Source: an uncultured Fusicatenibacter sp.
Lineage (GTDB): Bacteria; Bacillota; Clostridia; Lachnospirales; Lachnospiraceae
Reading direction: 5' to 3'
Assembly (NCBI GenBank): GCA_902493585.1
Contig: CABUPZ010000001.1
Location: 35,436 to 99,435 of the forward strand
Length of the DNA: 64,000 nt
A model generated the notes under the pieces. That model saw only the letters and a program-made list of their open reading frames with translations. It had not been told where the DNA came from and did not search any database. Made by a program: the position numbers and the translations under genes. Positions 42,013-49,719 of the stretch are shown here, one piece after another (within the stretch, counting starts at the first letter, position 1; every line of letters starts with the position of its first letter).

Positions 42013-42714
42013 CTACTGCTGTTTCCCCTGAATTCTGTCCCGGATCTCTCTCAGTTCTTCTCCCGTCAGCTCCCGGTATTTTCCCGGCTCCAGCCCATCC
42101 AGCCGGATATTCATGATCCGGATCCGTTTCAGCCGCTCCACCCGGTAGCCCAGCGCTTCACACATTCGCCGGATCTGGCGGTTCAGTCCCTGGGTCAGGA
42201 CAATGGAAAAACACTTTTCCTTTCTTTTTCTCACCCTGCACGGGCGTGTCACGGTATCCAGAATCGGAACGCCCGCCGCCATCCGCTCCAGAAATTCCTC
42301 CGTCACCGGCCGATCCACCCAGACCAGGTATTCCTTTTCATGAAAATTTCTCGCCCGCATGATCCCATTGACGATCTCCCCGTCATTGGTCATCAGCAGG
42401 AGGCCTTCCGAATCCTTGTCCAGCCGCCCCACCGGATAAATCCTCACCGGATAGTTCAGATAATCGATCACATTATTCTTTTCCCGTTTTTCCGCCGTGC
42501 ATACGATCCCCCGCGGTTTATAAAACGCCAGATAGACTTTTTTCTGTTCCGGGGTGATCTTTTTTCCGTCGACACAGACAATGTCTGTCTCTTCTACCTG
42601 GGCTCCCATCTCCGCAGGAATCCCGTTGATCGTGACTCTCCCGTCTGCAGTCAGACGGTCCGCCTCCCTGCGGGAACAGAATCCCGCGTCACTCAAATAT
42701 TTGTTTACTCTCAT
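42013..42714 (-). CDS. rluF: RluF/RsuA-type pseudouridine synthase
   Basis: A 233-residue RsuA/RluB/F-family pseudouridine synthase. An S4 domain (MRVNKYLSDAGFCSRREADRLTADGRVTING) precedes the catalytic domain with the active-site Asp in PVGRLDKDSEGLLLMTNDGE, then NRQIRRMCEALGYRVERLKRIRI. RluF modifies U2604 in 23S rRNA; the exact position is inferred from similarity. It is the first gene of the rluF-ligA-metA-DUF6062 group. Confidence 0.93.
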   Translation of the reverse strand: MRVNKYLSDAGFCSRREADRLTADGRVTINGIPAEMGAQVEETDIVCVDGKKITPEQKKVYLAFYKPRGIVCTAEKREKNNVIDYLNYPVRIYPVGRLDKDSEGLLLMTNDGEIVNGIMRARNFHEKEYLVWVDRPVTEEFLERMAAGVPILDTVTRPCRVRKRKEKCFSIVLTQGLNRQIRRMCEALGYRVERLKRIRIMNIRLDGLEPGKYRELTGEELREIRDRIQGKQQ

Positions 42715-42740
42715 CCGTTATTTTCCACCTCGCAGGACAA

Positions 42741-42800
42741 CAAAAGCAGTTTTGCACATCTTCCGGACGATCCGTTCCTTTGTACAAAGCTGCTTTTTTG
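42741..42800 (-). terminator. Terminator upstream of rluF
   Basis: On the minus strand, AAAAGCAG-CTTTGTACA pairs with TGTGCAAAA-CTGCTTTTG across a 22-base loop. It ends the transcript of the preceding membrane protein gene; the plus strand also ends in TTTTTTG. Confidence 0.7.
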
Positions 42801-42822
42801 TTTCCTCTATATTTGACCAGAT

Positions 42823-43536
42823 TTACTGAAGGCTTTCCACATATGCTTTCAGATCCGCATCGCTCTCCAGCGCCTGCTCATAAGAAGCCTGCACATTTCC
42901 TACCAGCGCCTTTACTTCTTCCCGCTCCAGCGCGCTGCTCATCGCCTCCGCAATCTGCGTATCGCTCTCCACGTCCGATGCGATCACCAGATTACCATCC
43001 TCATTGGTGTACATATACAGTTCCATCAGCATCGGAAGCTGGGTGTCAATCTCCTTATATTTACAATTATAGCTGACAAACGCAACGTACGTTCCCTCTG
43101 TCGGGCCATCCAGTGTGTACGTGATAATATCATTGTAGCTTTCCACTTGATCCTCTGCCGTAATCTGGGCTTCATCTTCGGCAGGAAGCGTATCTACTGC
43201 CTCTTTGATCGTCCCAATATCCTTGGAAGCCAGAGCGGTAAAATAGGTGGTTGCCACCGTACTTACCTGTGCGTTGTTTTCCGCTGCAAACTCTTTGCCC
43301 GACTCACCGGCACTCTGCTGTCCATCCTCCTGCCCGGATTCCTCGGCAGGCGTTGGCGTCGCAGTGACCTGCGCATTTCCCTTGGCCCCTTCCTGATCCG
43401 AACTGGAAGAAACCAGATGTACAACCAAAAGTATCAGACCGACTACCACAAGAATCGCCAGAATCAACAGCATATAGCGCAGATTATCCGAAACCCATTC
43501 CCTGAAACGGTCTTTTCTTGACATTGGTTTTGCCAT
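42823..43536 (-). CDS. Membrane-anchored hypothetical protein with extracellular domain
   Basis: 237 residues. A basic N-terminus (KPMSRKDRFREW) precedes one helix (YMLLILAILVVVGLILLVVHLV, about 21-42), then a Ser/Glu/Gln-rich linker (about 45-85) and a globular part (about 90-235: VATTYFTALASKDIGTIKEAVDTL, YTLDGPTEGTYVAFVSYNCKYKEID). The layout fits a type II anchored extracytoplasmic protein. Not assigned to a family. GAGAGGG precedes the ATG. It is bounded by terminators on each side. Confidence 0.75.
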   Translation of the reverse strand: MAKPMSRKDRFREWVSDNLRYMLLILAILVVVGLILLVVHLVSSSSDQEGAKGNAQVTATPTPAEESGQEDGQQSAGESGKEFAAENNAQVSTVATTYFTALASKDIGTIKEAVDTLPAEDEAQITAEDQVESYNDIITYTLDGPTEGTYVAFVSYNCKYKEIDTQLPMLMELYMYTNEDGNLVIASDVESDTQIAEAMSSALEREEVKALVGNVQASYEQALESDADLKAYVESLQ

Positions 43537-43574
43537 ATTCTACCCTCTCTTTTCCTTCTTTTTTACGATAACAC

Positions 43575-43607
43575 AAAACCCCTATTTCCATTCCTGGAGA
43601 TAGGGGC
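43575..43607 (-). terminator. Terminator of tRNA-Arg
   Basis: On the minus strand, CCCCTAT-loop-ATAGGGG followed by TTTTG, about 9 bases after the tRNA. Confidence 0.85.
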
Positions 43608-43614
43608 TGTCACA

Positions 43615-43687
43615 CGCGTCTGGAGGGATTCGAACCCCCGCCACACGGTACCGGAAACCGTTGCTCTATCCCCTGAGCTACAAACGC
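43615..43687 (-). tRNA. tRNA-Arg (anticodon CCG)
   Basis: The minus strand folds as a cloverleaf: acceptor GCGTTTG/CAGACGC, D-arm GCTC/GAGC, anticodon stem ACGGT/ACCGT around TTCCGGT (anticodon CCG, reads CGG), T-arm GGGGG/CCCTC with TTCGAAT. CCA is not encoded. Confidence 0.97.
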
Positions 43688-43800
43688 TTACATCCACGAA
43701 ACTCTCAGCAAAATCTTCTGAGTATTCCCTGAATAAGTATTGATTTATCTGCTGTCCATAAAAGCATTTGCATCTCTTACTTTTACGATACAACATTGTT

Positions 43801-43829
43801 ATCATACTACATTCCGTGAATCTTGTCAA
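43801..43829 (-). promoter_or_regulatory. Promoter upstream of tRNA-Arg
   Basis: On the minus strand, TTGACA (43829-43824), 17-base spacer, TATGAT (43806-43801). The tRNA 5' end lies about 110 bases downstream, a longer leader than for tRNA-Thr. Confidence 0.8.
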
Positions 43830-43852
43830 CTGTCTCTCGCCTAAAAATGAAT

Positions 43853-43895
43853 GGCATCCGCCTCATCGCAAAGCGATTTTGAATGGGCGGATGCC
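43853..43895 (-). terminator. Terminator of the DUF5688-like gene
   Basis: On the minus strand, GGCATCCGCC pairs with GGCGGATGCC around a 23-base loop that itself contains ATCGC/GCGAT; then ATTCATTTTT. Confidence 0.8.
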
Positions 43896-43935
43896 GCCGC
43901 TCGTTTTTTTCATCCCCTCGGATCAACACCGTGCT

Positions 43936-44844
43936 TCAGAACACAATCTGATTCAAAGTCCTGCTGTAAAGATACGCCTGATTGGCAAGGATCTCCTGAG
44001 GCTCTACCTGGGTCTGATTGATATCCGTTACCATCTCTTTGAGCATATCCCTGCTCACCGTTTCATCTGCCGGCACAAGGATACATTCATGAACACTGCT
44101 TGGAAGTATGTAGAAATCACCGCCAAATTTTTCCGACAGTTCCTTCAGCATACCGGGATATCGGATGCAGATCGCGCCGAAGGTTTTCTTCTTGTTTGTA
44201 AGTACATACATGGGAAACATCCGGAATTCCGCCTCATCTTCCGTTTTCGTCACATCAGCATCCGCATTTTGCAGGCACTCACGGAGAATCTCTCCCATGG
44301 GACGCAGGCTCACCTTCAGATCTGAGACCGTATTTTCCCATGCCTGACGGTCCAGCTCTTCCCCAGTGATCCCCCACATCTCCAGATGATTTTTGTTGAT
44401 CAGTATCGTAGCCTGCCCGTTTCCCATCGAGGCGGTCATATAATAATAGACAACCGCCAGATCCAGATACGTCCTGTAAGGAATCTCCCGGAGTATTTCC
44501 CGGTTCATTCCAATGTTCACAAGCTTACAGTAAAGATGCTTTTTCGCATTTTCATAGTCCGAAAAAAAATCCGTATCCATATCCAGCAGCGAAACATCCA
44601 TCTCATGATAATTCTCCAACAGACAGGCAGCCAGACGAACCACCGAACTTCCCCGTTGGTAACGCTCATAGAAACTGCCAATATAAATCAGCGGCGCCAC
44701 TTTACAGTTTTTCCTGCTGATACAGACGGCATCTCTGGAAACCCCGTTGTTTTTCTTGATCGTCTGCAGTGCAACCTGATACTCCTCCCCCGCCTGACGA
44801 CAGATCTCTTTCACAAAGGCCTCGGTAAAATCTTCATAACTCAT
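43936..44844 (-). CDS. DUF5688-like hypothetical protein
   Basis: 302 residues, soluble, no signal peptide. It begins MSYEDFTEAFVKEICRQAGEEYQVALQTIKKNNGVSRDAVCI and has YRTYLDLAVVYYYMTASMGNGQATILINKNHLEMWG in its middle and DFYILPSSVHECILVPADE near its end. I recall this pattern as the family DUF5688 of Lachnospiraceae, mostly uncharacterised; the number is tentative. It is a single-gene unit with a terminator downstream. No function is known. Confidence 0.75.
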   Translation of the reverse strand: MSYEDFTEAFVKEICRQAGEEYQVALQTIKKNNGVSRDAVCISRKNCKVAPLIYIGSFYERYQRGSSVVRLAACLLENYHEMDVSLLDMDTDFFSDYENAKKHLYCKLVNIGMNREILREIPYRTYLDLAVVYYYMTASMGNGQATILINKNHLEMWGITGEELDRQAWENTVSDLKVSLRPMGEILRECLQNADADVTKTEDEAEFRMFPMYVLTNKKKTFGAICIRYPGMLKELSEKFGGDFYILPSSVHECILVPADETVSRDMLKEMVTDINQTQVEPQEILANQAYLYSRTLNQIVF

Positions 44845-45179
44845 GTGTAAAAACCACCTTTCTCATTCAAGACACAAACTTTTTCTCTTCAGAAACACAT
44901 CATTTTGGGACAGATTTTCACACAATGGGATGGTCCATCTCCGGTCTTCCCAGCAAAACCATCTGCAGACTTTTTTGAATTTATTTTCCTTCCTTCACCT
45001 CCTGTCTCATCTGCACGCGCACCCTTGAAAAACATTATTAAATTTTATTCATTACGGAATTTATGGCGACAGCCGCCAGAATACAGAAAGAACATCACCC
45101 TGGAAAAAGAAACTTTCCTGAAAGGTTTTCTGTGGATTTTATTCTAACCCATATATATACCATTGTCAACCCAAAAGCA

Positions 45180-45226
45180 ATTTTCAAACACGCTCCAATG
45201 CAACCGTTCAGCCAGCTGAACCGTTA
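45180..45226. repeat. Adjacent family A arm and family B palindrome
   Basis: TTTTCAAACACGCTCC (complement of the family A arm) is followed within six bases by AACCGTTCAGC-CA-GCTGAACCGTT (one mismatch from the copy at 37791). The two families side by side suggest a shared spot tolerant of such elements. Confidence 0.6.
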
Positions 45227-45240
45227 CGCTCCAACGTTCA

Positions 45241-45316
45241 AAAGCCCCCGGAAAGACGGGAGAGACACAGGGCTTCACGCCCTGTACCTTAGAGCCCGTC
45301 CATGGGGGCTTTTTTC
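45241..45316 (-). terminator. Branched terminator of the sugar importer operon
   Basis: AAAAGCCCCC pairs with GGGGGCTTTT around an inner GACGGG/CCCGTC stem and an ACAGGGC/GCCCTGT hairpin. Both strands end in T-runs. Confidence 0.75.
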
Positions 45317-45329
45317 ATCCATATTGATA

Positions 45330-46139
45330 CTATTTCACAGAACCTGTGATACCTTCCGCGAAGCTCTTCTGCAGACAGAAGAATACAATTGCGGTAGGAA
45401 CGGTACAGATAAATACACCGAGCATCAGCATACCATAATCCACAGAATATCCGCCCAGAAGGTTTGCCACCAGCATCGGCATGGTAATAGACTCATTGGT
45501 TTTCAGGATTACCTTCGGCCACAGATAGTTATTCCATGCGTTCATGAAAGTAATAGTCATAGCTGCCGCATAGGTGGATTTCATAGTCGGAAGAAACATG
45601 CGGAAGAAAATTCCGATCTCGCTCAGTCCATCCATTCGTGCCGCCTCGATCATATCATGCGGGAAAGATCTCGCACTTTGTCGGAACATCATGATCAGGA
45701 ACGGCGTGGATATCGACGGAAGCATAACCGCTACCATTGTGTTGGTCAGTTTCATGGTTGAGAACATCCGGAACAACGGGATCATGATCGCTGCAAACGG
45801 AATCATCATTGCCATCAGCAGGATCGTCATCACGATATCTTTTCCCTTGTCATGATAGATCTCAAAGCCATATCCGGCGATCGAACAAACCAGAAGCGCC
45901 AGAAATGTCAGCACAATTGCATTTCTGAAAGAATTGAACAGCGCCCTTCCAAGATCCTGATTGGCGATCAGGCTTTTAAAATTCTCGATCAGATATCCGC
46001 CCGGATACAGCCGTCCGGCTACAACATCCGTGCTCTTATTGGTTGCACCGCAGAACATGTAGTACAGCGGAAAAACGGAGAGCAGAGATACGATCGTCAG
46101 AAATGCATACTGGAAAAATTTCTTACCTTTGCTCATCAT
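45330..46139 (-). CDS. Sugar ABC transporter permease (MalG/LacG-like)
   Basis: 269 residues, six membrane helices. The EAA motif EAARMDGLSEIGIFFRMFLPTMKS is intact and marks the site of contact with the ATPase. The start ATG overlaps the stop of the preceding permease by 4 bases (ATGA). It is the last gene of the solute-binding protein-permease-permease operon; no ATPase is encoded here, which is usual since MsmX-type ATPases are shared. Confidence 0.94.
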   Translation of the reverse strand: MMSKGKKFFQYAFLTIVSLLSVFPLYYMFCGATNKSTDVVAGRLYPGGYLIENFKSLIANQDLGRALFNSFRNAIVLTFLALLVCSIAGYGFEIYHDKGKDIVMTILLMAMMIPFAAIMIPLFRMFSTMKLTNTMVAVMLPSISTPFLIMMFRQSARSFPHDMIEAARMDGLSEIGIFFRMFLPTMKSTYAAAMTITFMNAWNNYLWPKVILKTNESITMPMLVANLLGGYSVDYGMLMLGVFICTVPTAIVFFCLQKSFAEGITGSVK

Positions 46140-47020
46140 CGTTCATCACCTACTTTCATCTGAATCACTGCCAGAACTGCCACCATGATCAATACGATAA
46201 TCGACATTGCCGCCGAGTATCCGAAGTTGGGGCTCTGCACGAAGGACATATTATAAATGTAATGGGACAATGTCATGGTTGCCTGTCCAGGACCGCCGTT
46301 TGTCAGGTTCATAGACTCATCGAACAGCTGCAGCGTACCGTTTGTTGACATGATCGCTGTCAGAAGGATCGTCGGCTTCAGCAGCGGTACAGTAATCTTA
46401 AAGAAAGACTGTCTCGGACTTGCGCCGTCAATTTTCGCCGCCTCATAGACAGAATACTCAATATTCTGAAGTCCTGCCAGATAGAAGACCATATTATATC
46501 CGGTCCACCGCCAGATCAGCGCGATGATGATAACCGCACGTGCCGTCCACGCATTGGCAAACCACATCACCGGTTCCAGACCGATTCCACGGAGAAGCGT
46601 GTTGACCAGTCCGTCGTTGGCAAACATGGAACGGAAGATCATGGAATAGGATACCAGAGAAGTTGCGCACGGCAGGAAAATCATCGTACGGAACAACCCC
46701 TTGAATCTCAAATGTTTGTTGTTCAGCATGGATGCCAGGATCAGAGCCAGGATCAACATAACCGGTACCTGAATGATCAGATAGAAAAATGTATTGAAAA
46801 GGCACTGACGGAATGTGGCGTCCTTCAGAATACGGGCATAATTGGTCAGACCTCCAAACTTCAGATTGATGCCCAGTCCTGTCTGCAGAGACAAAATAAA
46901 TGCCTGAATCATCGGATAAAAACTCATCCAGGCAATCAATGCAGTGGCAGGAATCAGAAATGCCCATCCGGTCAGATTATGTCTTTTCTCAAGTGAAAGT
47001 TTCTTTCCTGAACCTTTCAT
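46136..47020 (-). CDS. Sugar ABC transporter permease (MalF/LacF-like)
   Basis: 294 residues with six membrane helices and the EAA motif YEAAKIDGASPRQSFFKITVPLLKP. A basic N-terminus (KLSLEKRHNLTGWAFLIPATALIAWMSFYPMIQAFILS) fits the type. It lies between the solute-binding lipoprotein gene and its partner permease. Confidence 0.94.
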   Translation of the reverse strand: MKGSGKKLSLEKRHNLTGWAFLIPATALIAWMSFYPMIQAFILSLQTGLGINLKFGGLTNYARILKDATFRQCLFNTFFYLIIQVPVMLILALILASMLNNKHLRFKGLFRTMIFLPCATSLVSYSMIFRSMFANDGLVNTLLRGIGLEPVMWFANAWTARAVIIIALIWRWTGYNMVFYLAGLQNIEYSVYEAAKIDGASPRQSFFKITVPLLKPTILLTAIMSTNGTLQLFDESMNLTNGGPGQATMTLSHYIYNMSFVQSPNFGYSAAMSIIVLIMVAVLAVIQMKVGDER

Positions 47021-47083
47021 AGGACTTCCCTCCTTACTATGTGAAATGCAGAAATACGGTTACCCGCATACCAGATGATACAG

Positions 47084-47116
47084 GAAAAGGCCTGCTGCCA
47101 TCTCCGACAGCAGACC
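47084..47116 (-). terminator. Stem-loop between the binding protein and permease genes
   Basis: On the minus strand, GGTCTGCTGTC-GGAGAT-GGCAGCAGGCC followed by TTTTCC. An attenuating hairpin at this place could leave more solute-binding protein than permease. Confidence 0.65.
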
Positions 47117-47135
47117 TTCCGTATGTCGTCTATAC

Positions 47136-48473
47136 TCAGCCGCCCATATTGAATTCTACGGTATCCTGAGCTTTTTCAATTTCAGAATCCATATCTGCGC
47201 CCTGCTGTGTAATTGCAGACAGTGCAGTTCCTACAGCATTACGTGCATCATAGTAGAACGGTCCGGTAACATTGGATGGAGTCTGCTCTGAGAATCCAAG
47301 GATCTTGCTGTTAACCGCGTCTCCTCCGAAGAATTCAGACGGTTCTGCATATACATCGGATTCTTTTGCCGGTGACCAGGTAGCGATTGCTCCGGTACCT
47401 GCTGTCAGCAGATCATCATACAGTTCCGTGCTTCCTGCGAAAGTCGCATTGAGGAAATCCATTGCCAGTTCCGGATTGTCACAGTTGGAAGAGATTGCCC
47501 AGGAAGAACCACCGTTGTTGGGGTAGTTGGTAGCATTTTCCTGTCTCTCCAGTCTCGGCATATTGGTGATTGCCCATTTTCCGGACTGATCTTCCTGTGC
47601 CGTGATGGATGCCATGATCCAGCATCCGTTGATGGCACTTGCTACGGTTCCGTTATTCAGAGATGCTACGTACTGATCCCAGTCAGTAACCTCTACCAGA
47701 GTTCCGTCTTTTACCATCTGTACATAAATTTCCATACACTCTTTCAGAGCATCGTTTCCAACAATGTTTACGCTTCCGTCTTCATTGAACAGAGAAGCTC
47801 CGCAGGACTGCAGCATCTCCATGATCAGGTCCGGAGAACCTGCCTGAGAAGTAAGGATCGGCTGTCCTGTTTTTTCTTTGACAACTTTTGCCTTCTCCAT
47901 GAAATCACTCCAGGTGATATCTGTAAAGTCGTCGATGGTAAATCCTGCCTGCTCCAGATAATCTGTTCTGTAAGCTGCGATTACCGCGCCGTTGTCAAAC
48001 GGAACACCGTAGTTCTTGCCGTCCACTACGGAGTAAGCAACTTTTGCTTCTGCAAACTGTGAGAAATCAATACCGGAATCCGTCAGATCGGTAAAGATAT
48101 CCGGATAGTTCGCTACATATTTCTGATAGGAGTTGTCCTGCATCAGGAAGATATCCGGCAGAGTGCTGTAATCACCTGCGGATGCCGCTGTTGTCAGGTT
48201 GGTCTCAATATCTTCAGACAGAACTTCTGTAACTTCAACCTTGAATCCCTCATGCTCCTGCGTATAGATCTCAGCCGCTTTCTCGATCGCGTATACGTTG
48301 AAGTTCGGATCCCAGGTCCATACGGTCAGGGTGGTGTCACCGGACTCTCCGCCTTCAGACGATGCGGTACTTCCGCTGGTGCTTTCTCCGCTGTCTCCGC
48401 CTGATCCGCCGCAGGCTGTCATTGACAGCACCATGGTTGACGCCAGAAGCAATGCAATCACTTTTCTTTTCAT
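47136..48473 (-). CDS. Sugar ABC transporter solute-binding lipoprotein
   Basis: 445 residues. A lipoprotein signal (MKRKVIALLLASTMVLSMTACGG) has the lipid-modified Cys21, then a Gly/Ser-rich linker (about 22-45) and a family 1 binding protein fold (about 47-445: LTVWTWDPNFNVYAIEKAAEIYTQEHEGFKVEV, LPDIFLMQDNSYQKYVANYPDIF). The ligand is likely an oligosaccharide; the sequence does not show which. First gene of the importer operon. Confidence 0.95.
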   Translation of the reverse strand: MKRKVIALLLASTMVLSMTACGGSGGDSGESTSGSTASSEGGESGDTTLTVWTWDPNFNVYAIEKAAEIYTQEHEGFKVEVTEVLSEDIETNLTTAASAGDYSTLPDIFLMQDNSYQKYVANYPDIFTDLTDSGIDFSQFAEAKVAYSVVDGKNYGVPFDNGAVIAAYRTDYLEQAGFTIDDFTDITWSDFMEKAKVVKEKTGQPILTSQAGSPDLIMEMLQSCGASLFNEDGSVNIVGNDALKECMEIYVQMVKDGTLVEVTDWDQYVASLNNGTVASAINGCWIMASITAQEDQSGKWAITNMPRLERQENATNYPNNGGSSWAISSNCDNPELAMDFLNATFAGSTELYDDLLTAGTGAIATWSPAKESDVYAEPSEFFGGDAVNSKILGFSEQTPSNVTGPFYYDARNAVGTALSAITQQGADMDSEIEKAQDTVEFNMGG

Positions 48474-48590
48474 TCTGATATACCTCCCTTTGTCTTTTTA
48501 TACATATTGACGTCTTATTTTTTGTCGCGCGCATTATTCTTTCGTCGATATGTATATTTTTTTGTTTCCTCCATCGATGTTTATGGGCAT

Positions 48591-48620
48591 ATTATACCAC
48601 AACAAAAATCCATTATGTAA
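48591..48620 (-). promoter_or_regulatory. Promoter of the sugar importer operon
   Basis: On the minus strand, TTACAT (48620-48615), 18-base spacer, TATAAT (48596-48591). A short inverted repeat GTGG-CCAA-CCAC (48623-48634) lies next to the -35 box and may be an operator for the AraC regulator upstream. Confidence 0.6.
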
Positions 48621-48694
48621 GCGTGGCCAACCACATACTGTGCAAATTCGAACATCATAACTCTTTTTCTGCAGATTTCAGTGATTCGGCGATA

Positions 48695-49600
48695 TCACCA
48701 TCCCTCTTCTGTTTTCACGTCACAATTCAACAATTTACCTTTATAATTCGCCGACGACCGTCTCCATTTACTCGGCGAAACGCCCATAATCTTCTTGAAA
48801 TTCCTGTTAAAAGTAGACAAAACGTCGAATCCGGTACGATTTGCAATTACGCTCATGGGGTCGTTGGTTTTCTGCATCAGCTCACAGGACATCCGGATTC
48901 TCACCAGATTGATATATTCCGCGGGCGTCATCTGCATACATGCGTAAAACACTCTTCTGAAATGCGTCTCGCTGATATGGCACAGCTGCGCCAGATCCTG
49001 AATACGGATTTCCTGGGCATAATTATCACTGATATAGTCCAGCGCCACAGAGATCATCGGCTGATACTTTTCCGGACCCGTCCGATTCTCTGTCTCATTT
49101 GCATTCATTCTTGCGATTTCCAGCAGCAGGGCCAGCAGGAGACTTTTTACTTCATCCAGATAATATTCCTCCACGTTTCTCATCAGTTCCATAATATGGC
49201 GGATGATCCCTGCCATGACAGGTAACTGGCTCACATGATAGAGCTGGCCGCTTTTTGAAATTCTCCGAATCAGCTCCTGAGCCTTTCGCGGATTGTCCGC
49301 ATACTGCTCCCGCAGGAAATTATCCGTATCGATAAACAGATATTCCCAGCTGCTTTCTGTGCCTGGTTCATTGACCGTAGCATGAGGATAGCTCTTTGGA
49401 ATAATAGAAAACATGTCTCCCTCAAACCGCTGAGAATGTTCCGTGTTTTCCAGAAATACCTCCCCTTGTCCGGAGTAACAGAATCCGATTTCCATATAAT
49501 TATGAAAATGGAGGCAGTCCCCTTTTTTCTGTCCGTTAGCGCTGTGAATCCATCTCTCCCCAAGCAGTGCGAGCAGCGGCATACCGGGGGGGCAGCTCAT
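48695..49600 (-). CDS. AraC family transcriptional regulator
   Basis: 301 residues. N-terminal cupin (HFHNYMEIGFCYSGQGEVFLENTEHSQRFEGDMFSIIPKSYPHAT, about 30-75) and C-terminal double HTH (about 195-285: EIRIQDLAQLCHISETHFRRVFYACMQMTPAEYINLVRIRMSCELMQKT, SVIANRTGFDVLSTFNRNFKKIMGVSPSKWR). It lies directly upstream of the sugar importer and in the same direction, so it probably activates that operon. Start ATG at 49600 with GGAG about ten bases upstream. Confidence 0.9.
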   Translation of the reverse strand: MSCPPGMPLLALLGERWIHSANGQKKGDCLHFHNYMEIGFCYSGQGEVFLENTEHSQRFEGDMFSIIPKSYPHATVNEPGTESSWEYLFIDTDNFLREQYADNPRKAQELIRRISKSGQLYHVSQLPVMAGIIRHIMELMRNVEEYYLDEVKSLLLALLLEIARMNANETENRTGPEKYQPMISVALDYISDNYAQEIRIQDLAQLCHISETHFRRVFYACMQMTPAEYINLVRIRMSCELMQKTNDPMSVIANRTGFDVLSTFNRNFKKIMGVSPSKWRRSSANYKGKLLNCDVKTEEGW

Positions 49601-49664
49601 AATACCGGAACTCCACTTTTTCTTTTTTCTTTCTGCTCAAATTCCGTTCCCTCCATAATAGCGG

Positions 49665-49709
49665 AAAAGGCCGCTGTCCGGAAATGCCTTTTGGGACAGC
49701 AGCCTTTTC
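49665..49709 (-). terminator. Terminator after the P-type ATPase gene
   Basis: On the minus strand, AAAAGGCTGCTGTCC pairs with GGACAGCGGCCTTTT (one mismatch) around a 15-base loop; T-runs on both sides. Confidence 0.8.
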
Positions 49710-49719
49710 TATTGTTCTG

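Larger units (their letters stand above)
44845..45329. other. Intergenic region with both repeat families
   Basis: Between the DUF5688-like gene and the sugar importer. The leader of the DUF5688-like gene, then a family A arm (TTTTCAAACACGCTCC at about 45181-45196), a family B palindrome (45202-45225) and a complex terminator (45241-45316) follow one another. No reading frame with a ribosome binding site was found. Confidence 0.45.

Noticed and set aside
45060..45180. A possible gene (45063-45761 plus strand) entering the importer operon
   Set aside because: It crosses the repeat cluster and terminator and runs antisense to the permease; no ribosome binding site.
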